Positions 1-8,135 are shown, numbered from the stretch's first letter. The stretch: 24,535 bases of DNA from Tenericutes bacterium 4572_104 (GCA_002084435.1 NBLG01000013.1:1-24535), one strand, 5' to 3'. Program-made: numbers and translations. Notes: generated from the letters alone by a model not told the origin.

Positions 1-1053
1 TTAAACGACCATATCGGTTCTGGAAAGCCTTGGGATTTGGATAGACGTGACAGTAAGGTTACTCTATTACAGCCTCATGATTCTTGGTATGAAGGGACAG
101 CTGATGCTGTAAGAAAAAACATTCATTATATTGAACAAGTAAACCCTGATTTGGTTTTAATATTATCAGGAGACCATATATATAAAATGGATTATCGCAA
201 GATGATTAATGAGCATATTAAAAAGAATGCAGTTTTAACAGTTGGATGCAATATTATCAATCCTAAAGAAGCTTATCGTTTTGGAATGATGGCTACTGAT
301 AATGATTTAAGAGTCAAAGAATTCGTGGAAAAACCTAAAAATACAGACTTAACTCTTGCGTCTATGGGAATATATGTTTTCAATAAAGATTTGCTAATTG
401 GTTTATTAAAAAACAATGATGATATTAAAGACTTAGATTTTGGTAAACATATTATTCCAAGTTTAATTAAAGACTACCCTGTTTATGCGTATGAATTTTA
501 TGGATATTGGAAGGATGTTGGAACCTATGATGCTTATTTACACACTAATCTAGAATTGATTGAAACTGTTGATAAAATTCGTTTAGATATGTATGACCCT
601 AATTGGAAAATATATACGAGATCAGAAGAACTTCCAGCAGTAAAAATCGGTTCAAAAGCAACTATTAAACAAGCTTTATTATCAAATGGTTCAATAGTGG
701 CTGGGCAAGTTGAAAGATCAGTTCTAAGCCCTGGAGTAATAGTGCATCCATTAGCCCGGGTTACTAATTCTATTCTATTAAATGACGTAGTTGTAAATTC
801 CGGAGCTGTAGTTGATAATTGTATTATTGATAAACACACTATTATTGGTAATAATGCAATGATAGGTTTTGGTGATGATTTAACACCTAATGAAGAAAGA
901 CCTGATTTATTATCAAACGGTATAACTGTTATCGGTAAATCTGTAAAAGTACCTAAAAATATGGTTATTGGTAGAAATTGTCGTATTTTTAGAACAGCTG
1001 ATTTAGAACATGTTAAAGATAAAATCGTTTATTCAGGAACCACTTTAAAATAA
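1..1053 (+). CDS. glgC: Glucose-1-phosphate adenylyltransferase (ADP-glucose pyrophosphorylase), 5' end outside window
   Basis: Makes ADP-glucose from glucose-1-phosphate and ATP, the committed step of bacterial glycogen synthesis in the cytoplasm. The frame is open from base 1, so the gene begins before the window; 350 residues remain of a family usually near 380-400, and the TTG at 37 is an internal codon. Visible family marks are HIGSGKPWDLDR at the very start, LSGDHIYKMDY, FVEKPKN, LASMGIYVF and GYWKDVGT in the nucleotidyltransferase domain. They are followed by a C-terminal left-handed beta-helix rich in hexapeptide-like repeats and ending GITVIGKSVKVP. The catalytic part is kept, which favours GlgC over the non-catalytic paralogue GlgD. 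The missing N-terminal glycine-rich loop cannot be checked. A strong terminator follows at once, so this is the last gene of its transcript. Confidence 0.93.
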   Translation, partial: LNDHIGSGKPWDLDRRDSKVTLLQPHDSWYEGTADAVRKNIHYIEQVNPDLVLILSGDHIYKMDYRKMINEHIKKNAVLTVGCNIINPKEAYRFGMMATDNDLRVKEFVEKPKNTDLTLASMGIYVFNKDLLIGLLKNNDDIKDLDFGKHIIPSLIKDYPVYAYEFYGYWKDVGTYDAYLHTNLELIETVDKIRLDMYDPNWKIYTRSEELPAVKIGSKATIKQALLSNGSIVAGQVERSVLSPGVIVHPLARVTNSILLNDVVVNSGAVVDNCIIDKHTIIGNNAMIGFGDDLTPNEERPDLLSNGITVIGKSVKVPKNMVIGRNCRIFRTADLEHVKDKIVYSGTTLK

Positions 1054-1057
1054 AAAT

Positions 1058-1107
1058 AAACGGGTTTTTTAGTTAGTTTTTAAACTTACTATTTTACCCG
1101 TTTTTTT
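1058..1107 (+). terminator. Rho-independent terminator after glgC
   Basis: AAACGGGT at 1058-1065 pairs with ACCCGTTT at 1096-1103, and the inner AGTTAGTTT / AAACTTACT arms extend the stem. A run of T follows (1101-1107). It separates glgC from the opposing tRNA gene. Confidence 0.88.
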
Positions 1108-1113
1108 GTATTC

Positions 1114-1187
1114 TGGTGCTCCTACCAAGAATCGAACTTGAATTTCAGCATTACCATTGCTGCGTTTTACCACTAAACTATAGGAGC
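1114..1187 (-). tRNA. tRNA-Thr (anticodon GGT)
   Basis: On the minus strand a full cloverleaf can be drawn: acceptor GCTCCTA/TAGGAGC, D-arm GTTT/AAAC, anticodon stem CAGCA/TGCTG with loop ATGGTAA, T-arm TCAAG/CTTGG (one G-U) with loop TTCGATT, discriminator A and an encoded CCA. Positions 34-36 are GGT, which reads threonine ACC/ACU codons. The gene stands alone, transcribed against glgC and the ABC operon. Confidence 0.93.
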
Positions 1188-1198
1188 ATTGCAAAAAT

Positions 1199-1227
1199 AT
1201 TATATTTTAAGTTAGTTAAAAATGCAA
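1199..1227 (-). promoter_or_regulatory. Promoter of tRNA-Thr
   Basis: Reading the minus strand, TTGCAT (1222-1227) and a perfect TATAAT (1199-1204) lie 17 bases apart, placing the transcription start a few bases before the tRNA 5' end. Confidence 0.8.
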
Positions 1228-1273
1228 GAGTAAAATTGCATGTTTGACAATAAATAATTTTAAGGAGTGAACT

Positions 1274-1987
1274 ATGTTAGAAATTAAAAATGTATCAAAA
1301 ACCTATAATAACAAAGTAAAGGCCTGTAATGATATTAATTTAACCATTGAAAAAGGAGATATATATGGTTTTATAGGCCATAATGGAGCGGGAAAAACTA
1401 CTCTGTTAAAATCTATTGCTGGAATAATTAATTTTGATGAAGGCGACATCTATATTTTTGGAAATTCAATAAAAACTAATCCTATGGAAGCTAAAAGATT
1501 AATTGCCTATATTCCTGATAATCCAGATATCTATGAATCTCTATCAGGAATTCAGTACCTTGATTTTATCGGAGATGTATTTGATGTAGATATAAACAAA
1601 AGACAAGAATTAATTGACAAATACGCAGAAATGTTTGAAATCAAAGATGTATTAAACAATCCTATTTCTTCATATTCTCATGGTATGAAACAAAAGATTG
1701 TAATAATGTCTGCTTTAATTCATGAACCTAAGGCCATGCTTTTAGATGAACCTTTTGTTGGACTTGATCCTAAAGCTAGTTTTTTACTTAAAGAAGTATT
1801 TAAGGAATTATGTGCTAAAGGTTCACTTATTTTCTTTTCAACTCATGTTTTAGAGGTCGCAGAAAAACTCTGTAATAAAATAGCGATTATTAAAAATGGT
1901 AGTATTGTAGCTAATGGTTTAACGGAAGATGTTATTAAAAATGACTCTTTAGAAGAAATATTTATGGAGTTATTAAACGAATCATGA
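1274..1987 (+). CDS. ABC transporter ATP-binding protein (ABC-2 exporter type)
   Basis: A 237-residue nucleotide-binding subunit that would power the membrane protein encoded next to it. Walker A is GHNGAGKT at residues 35-42. The signature region reads SYSHGMKQK in place of the usual LSGGQ. Walker B is AMLLDEP and the switch histidine is in FSTHVLE. The GH...G start and SHGMKQ signature are common in drug, lipid or bacteriocin-type exporters rather than importers, and no binding protein gene is nearby. TAAGGAG lies 7 bases before the ATG. The stop overlaps the next start as ATGA, so the two subunits are translationally coupled. TGA is the stop codon. The substrate cannot be read from sequence. 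Confidence 0.92.
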   Translation: MLEIKNVSKTYNNKVKACNDINLTIEKGDIYGFIGHNGAGKTTLLKSIAGIINFDEGDIYIFGNSIKTNPMEAKRLIAYIPDNPDIYESLSGIQYLDFIGDVFDVDINKRQELIDKYAEMFEIKDVLNNPISSYSHGMKQKIVIMSALIHEPKAMLLDEPFVGLDPKASFLLKEVFKELCAKGSLIFFSTHVLEVAEKLCNKIAIIKNGSIVANGLTEDVIKNDSLEEIFMELLNES

Positions 1988-3591
1988 CATATATTAAATT
2001 AATTAAGATATTTTTTAAAGAAAATTTTTCATTTAGAAGAATTCTAGGGTTTGATTATAAAAACCATAAATTTAAAACCATAAGCATTATAATATTACTT
2101 ATCTATGGACTCGCTAGTTTTTTATTCACTTTTGGATATATATTCTTTGACTTAGGAAAAACCTTAAATCAATTTGGTTTAATAGATATCTTATTAGCTT
2201 TTGCCTTTATTTATGCATCAGCTTTATCTATTATGTTTGTTTTATTCCGAGCAAATGGTTATTTATTTAATTATAAAGACTATCAAATATTAGAACCATT
2301 ACCAATATCTGAACACATAGTTATCTTCGCTAAAATAACAGTTATGTTAATATTTATATATTTTTCAGTATTCTTGTTTCTAATTCCTTTTGGATTCGCA
2401 TATTTTTATTTTAGTGGGTTTAATATAATTAGCTTTATATTCTTTCTTATAGGAGCTTTAACAATACCTATAATTCCTACTATTATATTTTCTTTTATTT
2501 CACTTTTAATAGCTAGAATTACAGCTAACTTTAGAAAATCAAATATTTTAAATTCTATTATACTCTTCACTGTATTTTTAACCATTATGTATTTATCTCT
2601 TAAAATAAATACTTTTGAAGATTATAATCCCCTATTGAACCAACAAGCTTTTATGGAAAAAATAGGTAATATTTATCTTCCAATAAAGTGGTTTATTAAC
2701 TCAGTAAATAGCCACAATGTTTTAAGCTTATTTCTTTTATTAGTCTCAAATATAGCTATATTCTTTATCTATGTTTATAGTATACAGTCCCTTGTAAGAA
2801 AGACTAACCAAAAGGGTTTATCAAAAAAAACATGGAAAAGCAATAGAGCTGTCATCAGTAAAAAGCATTCAATTATCACAAGCATAGCCGCTAAAGAAGC
2901 TAAAACATTTTTTAACACTTCAATATATGTATTAAATGTAGGCTTTGGGCCAGTTATTTTACTTGTTTTATCTATAGCTAGTATATTTTATGGTAATAAT
3001 ATTAAAAGCTATTTTACCGCTGATTTAGGGCTTGATTTTGGTATGGAATCTATCGTTTTAATCATCATTGGCTTTACCCTTTCAATGGTTTATTCAACCG
3101 CAATCAGTTTATCTTTAGAAGGCAAACATTTTTGGGTATTAAAATCCTTGCCAATTAAGGCAAAAACTATAATGTATGGAAAAATGCTTTTTAATATTTA
3201 TTTAGGATTGCCTATAGGGGTCATTTCTGTATTGTTATTTTCATATAGTTTCGACTTTTCTCTTTTATCGACTTTAGTAATTATGGTATTTGTAATTAGT
3301 TTGTCTCTGGTTGTAACTGTATATGGATCTCTTATTAATTTATTTGTTCCTAAGTTTGAATTTACTAATCCAACTGAAGTAGTAAAACAAAGTGCTGGAG
3401 CCTTATTTGGTTTATTTGGTTCTTGGATTATTTTAGTTATTAATGGATTGATTTTTTATTTTTCTACTAAGAGTATTAGTACAAATTTAGGTATATTATT
3501 GATGGCTTTATTCAATTTTATATTGTTTAGTATAATAATCGTTTTTATAGAAAAAAAGGCAGAAAGCCTTTTCATTAAATTTGAGGTGTAA
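1984..3591 (+). CDS. ABC exporter membrane subunit, about 535 residues
   Basis: A polytopic membrane protein with about a dozen hydrophobic segments, including residues near 33-55, 67-88, 110-165, 190-205, 245-265 and a dense C-terminal half. It contains the element FNYKDYQILEPLPIS in an early cytoplasmic loop. That element and the overall length recall the 'putative ABC exporter' family (PF16949 type) of low-GC Gram-positives, an assignment made from memory and not by search. The ATG overlaps the ATPase stop by four bases. An internal second loop (residues about 270-300) is lysine rich, as expected for a cytoplasmic face contacting the ATPase. A terminator overlaps its stop codon. Export of a lipid, peptide or drug is likely but unspecified. 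Confidence 0.82.
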   Translation: MTYIKLIKIFFKENFSFRRILGFDYKNHKFKTISIIILLIYGLASFLFTFGYIFFDLGKTLNQFGLIDILLAFAFIYASALSIMFVLFRANGYLFNYKDYQILEPLPISEHIVIFAKITVMLIFIYFSVFLFLIPFGFAYFYFSGFNIISFIFFLIGALTIPIIPTIIFSFISLLIARITANFRKSNILNSIILFTVFLTIMYLSLKINTFEDYNPLLNQQAFMEKIGNIYLPIKWFINSVNSHNVLSLFLLLVSNIAIFFIYVYSIQSLVRKTNQKGLSKKTWKSNRAVISKKHSIITSIAAKEAKTFFNTSIYVLNVGFGPVILLVLSIASIFYGNNIKSYFTADLGLDFGMESIVLIIIGFTLSMVYSTAISLSLEGKHFWVLKSLPIKAKTIMYGKMLFNIYLGLPIGVISVLLFSYSFDFSLLSTLVIMVFVISLSLVVTVYGSLINLFVPKFEFTNPTEVVKQSAGALFGLFGSWIILVINGLIFYFSTKSISTNLGILLMALFNFILFSIIIVFIEKKAESLFIKFEV

Positions 3592-3604
3592 AACACCTCT
3601 TTTT
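3583..3604 (+). terminator. Terminator of the ABC operon, overlapping the stop codon
   Basis: GAGGTGT (3583-3589) pairs with ACACCTC (3593-3599) around an AAA loop, followed by five T. The stop codon TAA (3589-3591) sits at the top of the stem. Confidence 0.85.
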
Positions 3605-3618
3605 ATGACCTATTTTAT

Positions 3619-3646
3619 TTGTATTTTACGGTAAATATGTTATAAT
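3619..3646 (+). promoter_or_regulatory. Promoter of ppdK with extended -10
   Basis: TATAAT at 3641-3646 is preceded by TGT, giving an extended -10. TTGTAT at 3619-3624 is a moderate -35 at 16-base spacing. The predicted start of transcription is about 3653. Confidence 0.78.
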
Positions 3647-3689
3647 CTTATTGATATTAAATTATTATATAATTAGAAAGGAAATTAAT

Positions 3690-6314
3690 ATGGCTAAGTA
3701 TGTTTATTTATTCAAAGAAGCTAACGCAAGCATGCGCAATCTTCTTGGTGGAAAAGGTGCGAACCTCGCCGAAATGACAAATCTTGGTATGCCTGTACCT
3801 CAAGGCTTTACTGTTTCTACAGAAGCTTGTACACAATATTACAAAGATGGCGGTCGTATCAACGAAGAAATTATTGCTCAAATCTATGATGCATTACATA
3901 AGACTGAAAAAATAGTGAACAAAACATTTGGAGACAATGAAAATCCATTCTTAGTATCTGTGCGTTCTGGAGCTAGAGCTTCAATGCCTGGTATGATGGA
4001 TACTATCCTAAACCTTGGATTAAATGATGATGCTGTTGAAGGATTAGCAAAACAAACTAATAACCCACGTTTTGCATATGATTCATATCGCAGATTTATT
4101 ACAATGTTTAGTGATGTTGTAATGGAAATCAACAAAAGTAATTTTGAAGCTATTTTTGATGCTAAGAAAAAAGAAAAGAATGTTGAACAAGACACTGATT
4201 TAACTGCAGAAGACTTAAAAGAAATCGTTGAAAGCTTTAAAGCTAAATACGAAGAAATCAAAGGGGAACCATTCCCTCAAGATCCAAAAGAACAATTGAT
4301 TTTAGCAGTTGAAGCAGTATTTCGTTCATGGGATAACCCAAGAGCTAATTACTATAGAAGAATTAACAACATTCCTTACGAATGGGGAACAGCTGTTAAT
4401 GTTCAATCAATGGTATTTGGTAATATGGGAGAAGATTCAGGAACTGGTGTTGCCTTTACACGTAACCCTTCAACTGGGGAAAATGTATTCTATGGAGAAT
4501 ACTTATTCAATGCACAAGGTGAAGATGTAGTTGCTGGTATTAGAACTCCAAAACCAATCTCTGAATTAGAAAAAGATAATCCAGAAGTTTATAAACAATT
4601 CCGTGAAATCAGTGCTAAATTAGAACAACATTATAAAGATATGCAAGATATGGAATTTACCATTGAAAAAGGTAAATTATATATGTTACAAACAAGAAAC
4701 GGAAAAAGAACTGCACAAGCTGCTTTAAAAATAGCTATTGATATGGTTAAAGAAGGCTTAATAACAGAAAAAGAAGCAATACTAAAAGTAGATCCAAAAC
4801 AACTTGATGCATTATTACATCCAACATTTAATCCAGCTGCTTTAGAAAAAGCTGAAATCATCGCTAAAGGATTAAATGCATCTCCTGGAGCTGCTACTGG
4901 TAGAACAGTATTCTCAGCTGAACGCGCTGCAGAAATGGCTAAAGATGGAAAACCTGTTATCCTTGTAAGACAAGAAACTAGCCCTGAAGATATCGAAGGT
5001 ATGGCAGTAGCTTCTGGTGTTCTTACTAGCCGCGGAGGTATGACAAGTCATGCAGCTGTTGTAGCTAGAGGAATGGGAACTTGTTGTGTTGCTGGTGCTG
5101 GATCTGTTAAAGTTAATGAAGAAGAAAAATACTTCGAAGTTAACGGTAGAAAATTCTATGAAGGAGATTATATCTCTTTAGACGGTACTACAGGTAATAT
5201 TTATGGTGAAAAAGTAGAAACTCAAGATGCTACAGTTAGTGGTAACTTTGCTACTCTTATGGAATGGGCTGACAAATATAGAGCTCTTAAAGTAAGAACT
5301 AATGCAGATAATCCAAGAGATGCTAAAGTGGCTTATGAATTCGGAGCTCAAGGAATTGGACTTTGCCGTACAGAACATATGTTCTTTGAAGGCGATAGAA
5401 TCATGGCTATGCGTGAAATGATTGTTTCTAAAACAGTTGAAGAAAGAAAGAATGCTTTAGCTAAGATTTTACCTATGCAAAAAGAAGACTTCGTTGGTCT
5501 TTATGAAGCAATGCAAGGTTATCCAGTAACAATTCGTTATTTGGACCCACCTTTACATGAATTTTTACCAACTGAAGATGAAGATATTAAAGAATTAGCT
5601 AAAGATATGAATATATCATTTGATGAATTAAAAGCTACTGTTGAATCACTTCATGAAACTAACCCTATGTTAGGACATCGTGGTGTACGTTTATCAATAA
5701 CTTATCCAGAAATTGCAGTTATGCAAACAACTGCAGTTATTGAAGCTGCTATTGAAGTAAATAAAAAAGGTGGAAAAGTTGTTCCTGAAATTATGATTCC
5801 ACTTGTAAGTGAAATCAAAGAATTGAAATATATCAAAGATGTTGTAGTTAAAACAGCTGATGAAATTATTAAAAAAGCTGGTGTTGATTTAGAATATTCT
5901 GTAGGAACAATGATTGAAATTCCTCGTGCTGCAATTCTTGCAGAAGAAATTGCAGAGGAAGCAGAATTCTTCAGTTTTGGAACTAATGACTTAACCCAAA
6001 TGACATTTGGTTTCTCAAGAGATGATGCTGGTACTTTCTTAGCTGATTATTATGATAAAAACATATTTGATGTAGATCCATTTGCTCATGTTGATAAAAA
6101 AGGTGTTGGTACCTTAATGAAATGGGCTGTAGAAAATGGACGTAAGGTACGTAAAGACATGAAAATGGGTATTTGTGGTGAACATGGTGGTGACCCTGAT
6201 TCAATTGACTTCTGTCATAATATCGGATTAAGCTATGTATCTTGTTCTCCATTTAGAGTACCAATTGCGCGCCTTGCTGCTGCTCAAGCTAATATTAGAA
6301 ATCCTAGAAAATAG
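3690..6314 (+). CDS. ppdK: Pyruvate, phosphate dikinase
   Basis: Interconverts pyruvate + ATP + Pi with PEP + AMP + PPi in the cytoplasm. The 874-residue product has the normal family length. The N-terminal ATP-grasp part shows GGKGANLAEM and SVRSGARASMPGMMDT. The swivelling domain carries the phosphohistidine in RGGMTSHAAVV, His454, with Thr452 in the position of the regulatory threonine. The C-terminal PEP/pyruvate barrel has GLCRTEHMFF, GTNDLTQMTFG and GICGEHGGDP with Cys829 as the catalytic cysteine. The frame is open from 3651, but that lies at the predicted transcription start; ATG 3690 has AGAAAGGAAA before it and begins the conserved sequence. It is monocistronic, between its own promoter and terminator. 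Its codons are more GC-rich at the start than in the neighbours (for example CGC, CTC), as in highly expressed genes. Confidence 0.98.
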   Translation: MAKYVYLFKEANASMRNLLGGKGANLAEMTNLGMPVPQGFTVSTEACTQYYKDGGRINEEIIAQIYDALHKTEKIVNKTFGDNENPFLVSVRSGARASMPGMMDTILNLGLNDDAVEGLAKQTNNPRFAYDSYRRFITMFSDVVMEINKSNFEAIFDAKKKEKNVEQDTDLTAEDLKEIVESFKAKYEEIKGEPFPQDPKEQLILAVEAVFRSWDNPRANYYRRINNIPYEWGTAVNVQSMVFGNMGEDSGTGVAFTRNPSTGENVFYGEYLFNAQGEDVVAGIRTPKPISELEKDNPEVYKQFREISAKLEQHYKDMQDMEFTIEKGKLYMLQTRNGKRTAQAALKIAIDMVKEGLITEKEAILKVDPKQLDALLHPTFNPAALEKAEIIAKGLNASPGAATGRTVFSAERAAEMAKDGKPVILVRQETSPEDIEGMAVASGVLTSRGGMTSHAAVVARGMGTCCVAGAGSVKVNEEEKYFEVNGRKFYEGDYISLDGTTGNIYGEKVETQDATVSGNFATLMEWADKYRALKVRTNADNPRDAKVAYEFGAQGIGLCRTEHMFFEGDRIMAMREMIVSKTVEERKNALAKILPMQKEDFVGLYEAMQGYPVTIRYLDPPLHEFLPTEDEDIKELAKDMNISFDELKATVESLHETNPMLGHRGVRLSITYPEIAVMQTTAVIEAAIEVNKKGGKVVPEIMIPLVSEIKELKYIKDVVVKTADEIIKKAGVDLEYSVGTMIEIPRAAILAEEIAEEAEFFSFGTNDLTQMTFGFSRDDAGTFLADYYDKNIFDVDPFAHVDKKGVGTLMKWAVENGRKVRKDMKMGICGEHGGDPDSIDFCHNIGLSYVSCSPFRVPIARLAAAQANIRNPRK

Positions 6315-6320
6315 AGTGAA

Positions 6321-6349
6321 AGAGTCTAAATATTTAGACTCTTTTTTTT
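6321..6349 (+). terminator. Terminator of ppdK
   Basis: A perfect palindrome at 6321-6342 (arms AGAGTCTAAAT and its complement) is followed by a run of T to 6349. Confidence 0.9.
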
Positions 6350-6417
6350 AGGTTTATATTTTATTTTCATAATCTAAGAAAATGAATATTTTTTATTGAT
6401 TTATTTGCTTACATAGG

Positions 6418-6446
6418 TTGACACTAATATATATATTATATATAAT
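6418..6446 (+). promoter_or_regulatory. Perfect-consensus promoter for the structured RNA
   Basis: TTGACA (6418-6423) and TATAAT (6441-6446) are both exact consensus with exact 17-base spacing. This is the strongest promoter in the window together with that of rplU. The start of transcription should be near 6453, exactly where the long closing stem begins. Confidence 0.92.
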
Positions 6447-6452
6447 TAGTAT

Positions 6453-6630
6453 ATACTTAGTCGGTTGGAAATCACTCATACGCGCTGCACAATAATATAA
6501 AGGGAATCAAGGTCTTTTCCGTGTTGAAAGCCTACTCGTTTAGGAATCCTAAAGAATTGACAAGAGATGCCCACGTAGAAGGTAGATGTAGTCTGCCAGA
6601 GTGATTTCCAACTGATTAAGTATTATTTTT
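6453..6630 (+). ncRNA. Structured small RNA, probably 6S-like RNA
   Basis: About 175 bases begin at a consensus promoter and have no reading frame. Bases 6453-6477 pair with 6599-6623 over 25 positions with no mismatch (two G-U pairs), and TATTATTTTT follows as a termination tail. Inside, CTGCA (near 6487) can pair with TGTAG (near 6587). GGTCTTT/AAAGCC forms one hairpin around TCCGTGTTG, and TTTAGG/CCTAAA forms another. One long rod with an interrupted centre and a length of 160-200 is the shape of 6S RNA, the RNA polymerase regulator, and the TGACAAGAGATGCCC segment resembles my memory of Firmicute 6S. It shows no T-box, tmRNA, RNase P or SRP landmarks. A leader regulating rsmD, whose start codon lies 14 bases downstream, is the main alternative. 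Confidence 0.55.
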
Positions 6631-6643
6631 ATGGAGAATTGTT

Positions 6644-7195
6644 ATGTTAAGAATTATAGGCGGGATATATAGATCCCGTAGAATAAAAGAAGTTAAATCC
6701 AAAAAAACTAGACCAACAACCGATAAAAATAAAGAAGCTGTCTTTAATATGTTAGGACAGTATTTTTCTGGAGGAAAGATGCTAGACTTATATGCAGGAA
6801 GCGGTTCTATTGGAATTGAAGCTATAAGTAGAGGAGTTGAAGAAGTTGATTTTGTCGACAATTTTAGCTTAGCTTGTAAAACTATTAAAGAAAACATCGA
6901 ATTATTAGATATTACTGATAAAGCTTCTATTATCAAAAAACAAAGTATTTCTTTTCTTAAATCAGTAGATAAATCATATGATTATATTTTTGCGGATCCT
7001 CCATATGCTTTAAATCATTATCAAGAAATATTAGAAATAATTGTTTCTAGACAATTACTTAATGATAATGGTATAATTATATTTGAAGCAGATAGAAATA
7101 TTAAATTACCTGAGAAATTCAATAATTGTAATAAATATAAAGAAAAGACTTTTGGAATCACAAAATTTGCATTTTATAGATTGGAGAAAAACTAA
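6644..7195 (+). CDS. rsmD: 16S rRNA (guanine-966-N2)-methyltransferase
   Basis: Methylates G966 of 16S rRNA using S-adenosylmethionine. The 183-residue product has the family N-terminus MLRIIGGIYRSRRI...TRPTTDKNKEAVFN, the SAM loop LDLYAGSGSIGIEA at about residues 47-60, and the catalytic DPPY at 118-121. Length is normal. GGAG lies 7 bases before the ATG. The stop TAA shares its last base with the coaD start (TAATG), so both are translated from one message, a very common pairing in Bacillota. No separate promoter is evident after the structured RNA, so readthrough from that strong promoter may supply transcription. Confidence 0.95.
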   Translation: MLRIIGGIYRSRRIKEVKSKKTRPTTDKNKEAVFNMLGQYFSGGKMLDLYAGSGSIGIEAISRGVEEVDFVDNFSLACKTIKENIELLDITDKASIIKKQSISFLKSVDKSYDYIFADPPYALNHYQEILEIIVSRQLLNDNGIIIFEADRNIKLPEKFNNCNKYKEKTFGITKFAFYRLEKN

Positions 7196-7674
7196 TGAGA
7201 ATAGGATATTACCCAGGAACATTTGACCCAATTACATATGGGCATATTGATATAATCACTCGAGCCGCAAAATTATTTGACCAATTATATGTTTCAATAT
7301 CATTTAACCCAACTAAAAACCCTCTTTTTTCAATTGACGAAAGAGTATATTTAGTTAAAGAAGTATTAAAAGACATACCTAATATTAAGGTGATTCAATC
7401 AAGTATGTTAACAGTTGAACATTGTAAACTTTTAGGTGCTAGCCATATAGTAAGGGGCTTAAGAGCAGTCACTGACTATGATTATGAATTTCAGCTCAAT
7501 AGTATCAATAGAGAAATAAGTTCTGAAATTGATACTGTGTTTTTAATGACACAGGGTAAGTATTCATTTCTCTCATCATCATCTGTACGGGAATTAGCTG
7601 AATTTGGCGGAGATGTAAGTCCTTTTGTACCTACAATTGTAAAAGATGCAATTGATAAGAAATTCAAAAAATAA
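7195..7674 (+). CDS. coaD: Pantetheine-phosphate adenylyltransferase
   Basis: Transfers AMP from ATP to 4'-phosphopantetheine, giving dephospho-CoA, the penultimate step of CoA synthesis. The 159-residue product is of family length. The nucleotidyltransferase motifs are YPGTFDPITYGHIDI (residues 6-20, with the TxGH signature) and SSSSVRELAEFGGDVS (127 onward, the ISSTxxR-type motif). RGLRAVTDYDYEFQ is also typical. Arg132 is encoded by CGG, a rare codon whose cognate tRNA lies 360 bases downstream. It overlaps the rsmD stop by one base. Confidence 0.97.
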   Translation: MRIGYYPGTFDPITYGHIDIITRAAKLFDQLYVSISFNPTKNPLFSIDERVYLVKEVLKDIPNIKVIQSSMLTVEHCKLLGASHIVRGLRAVTDYDYEFQLNSINREISSEIDTVFLMTQGKYSFLSSSSVRELAEFGGDVSPFVPTIVKDAIDKKFKK

Positions 7675-7711
7675 TTGTTTAATTTTTAACTGAAAAAATC
7701 TAAAATAATTC

Positions 7712-7740
7712 TTTACAAACTGACTCTTACATATTATAAT
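7712..7740 (+). promoter_or_regulatory. Promoter of the tRNA-Arg cluster
   Basis: TTTACA (7712-7717) and TATAAT (7735-7740) are 17 bases apart, 13 bases before the first tRNA. Confidence 0.85.
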
Positions 7741-7753
7741 ATTATGTGCGTGT

Positions 7754-7830
<77 letters not shown>

Positions 7831-7840
7831 TTAGTTTACT

Positions 7841-7864
7841 AAAGTCAGTTTTCTGACTTTTTAT
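7841..7864 (+). terminator. Terminator-like hairpin inside the tRNA-Arg cluster
   Basis: AAAGTCAG (7841-7848) pairs with CTGACTTT (7853-7860) around TTTT, with a T-rich tail. It lies between the first and second tRNA genes and only a few bases before the second, which has no visible promoter of its own. It may be a partial attenuator or a processing signal. Confidence 0.7.
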
Positions 7865-7867
7865 TTT

Positions 7868-7944
7868 GACCCGGTAGCTCAGCAGGATAGAGCTGCGGCT
7901 TCCTAAGCCGTCGGTCGGGGGTTCGAATCCCTTCCGGGTCGCCA
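7868..7944 (+). tRNA. tRNA-Arg (anticodon CCT)
   Basis: Acceptor GACCCGG/CCGGGTC, D-arm GCTC/GAGC, anticodon stem GCGGC/GCCGT (one G-U) with loop TTCCTAA, T-loop TTCGAAT, encoded CCA. It reads AGG. Nearly identical to the first tRNA outside the acceptor end and anticodon stem. Confidence 0.95.
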
Positions 7945-7951
7945 CCTTTTT

Positions 7952-8028
7952 GGCTCGGTAGCTCAGTTGGATAGAGCCTAAGCTTCCGGAGCTTATGGTC
8001 GGGGGTTCAAATCCCTTCCGAGTCGCCA
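7952..8028 (+). tRNA. tRNA-Arg (anticodon CCG)
   Basis: Acceptor GGCTCGG/CCGAGTC (one G-U), D-arm GCTC/GAGC, anticodon stem TAAGC/GCTTA with loop TTCCGGA, T-loop TTCAAAT, encoded CCA. It reads CGG, a codon avoided or unassigned in some low-GC relatives but used here in glgC (757-759) and coaD (7588-7590). A terminator follows 10 bases later. Confidence 0.95.
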
Positions 8029-8038
8029 TAATTTATAC

Positions 8039-8069
8039 AAGTTTATTTCCTTAGGAAGTAAACTTTTTT
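8039..8069 (+). repeat. 31-bp direct repeat, copy 1: terminator of the tRNA cluster
   Basis: A hairpin with arms AAGTTTATTTCC and GGAAGTAAACTT (one G-U, TTA loop) plus six T. The same 31 bases recur at 8632-8662, enclosing the toxin-antitoxin pair. As a terminator it closes the tRNA-Arg transcript. Confidence 0.9.
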
Positions 8070-8073
8070 ATAT

Positions 8074-8124
8074 TGTATTACATTGTATTGCGATTTATTA
8101 CAAATTGTGATACAATGTATTACA
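8074..8124 (+). promoter_or_regulatory. Promoter and likely operator of the toxin-antitoxin pair
   Basis: TTGCGA (8088-8093) and TACAAT (8111-8116) are 17 bases apart. TGTATTACATTGTAT at 8074-8088 is an inverted repeat (14 of 15) of ATACAATGTATTACA at 8110-8124, so the arms cover both promoter ends. Each arm holds a small TACA-T/A-TGTA palindrome, and a third, TTACAAATTGTGA, lies between them. Such repeated palindromes suit cooperative binding by a ribbon-helix-helix antitoxin that represses its own promoter. Confidence 0.72.
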
Positions 8125-8135
8125 GAGGTGGTAAT

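Noticed and set aside
3651..3689. In-frame TTG extension of PPDK
   Set aside because: It would start at the predicted transcription start without a ribosome binding site, and the family begins at MAKYVYLF.
6424..6455. AT-dinucleotide repeat as a microsatellite or mobile-element end
   Set aside because: It is explained as the spacer and -10 of the strong promoter of the structured RNA.
8073..8135. In-frame extension of the antitoxin
   Set aside because: It consists of the promoter and operator sequence; AGAGGTGG supports ATG 8136.
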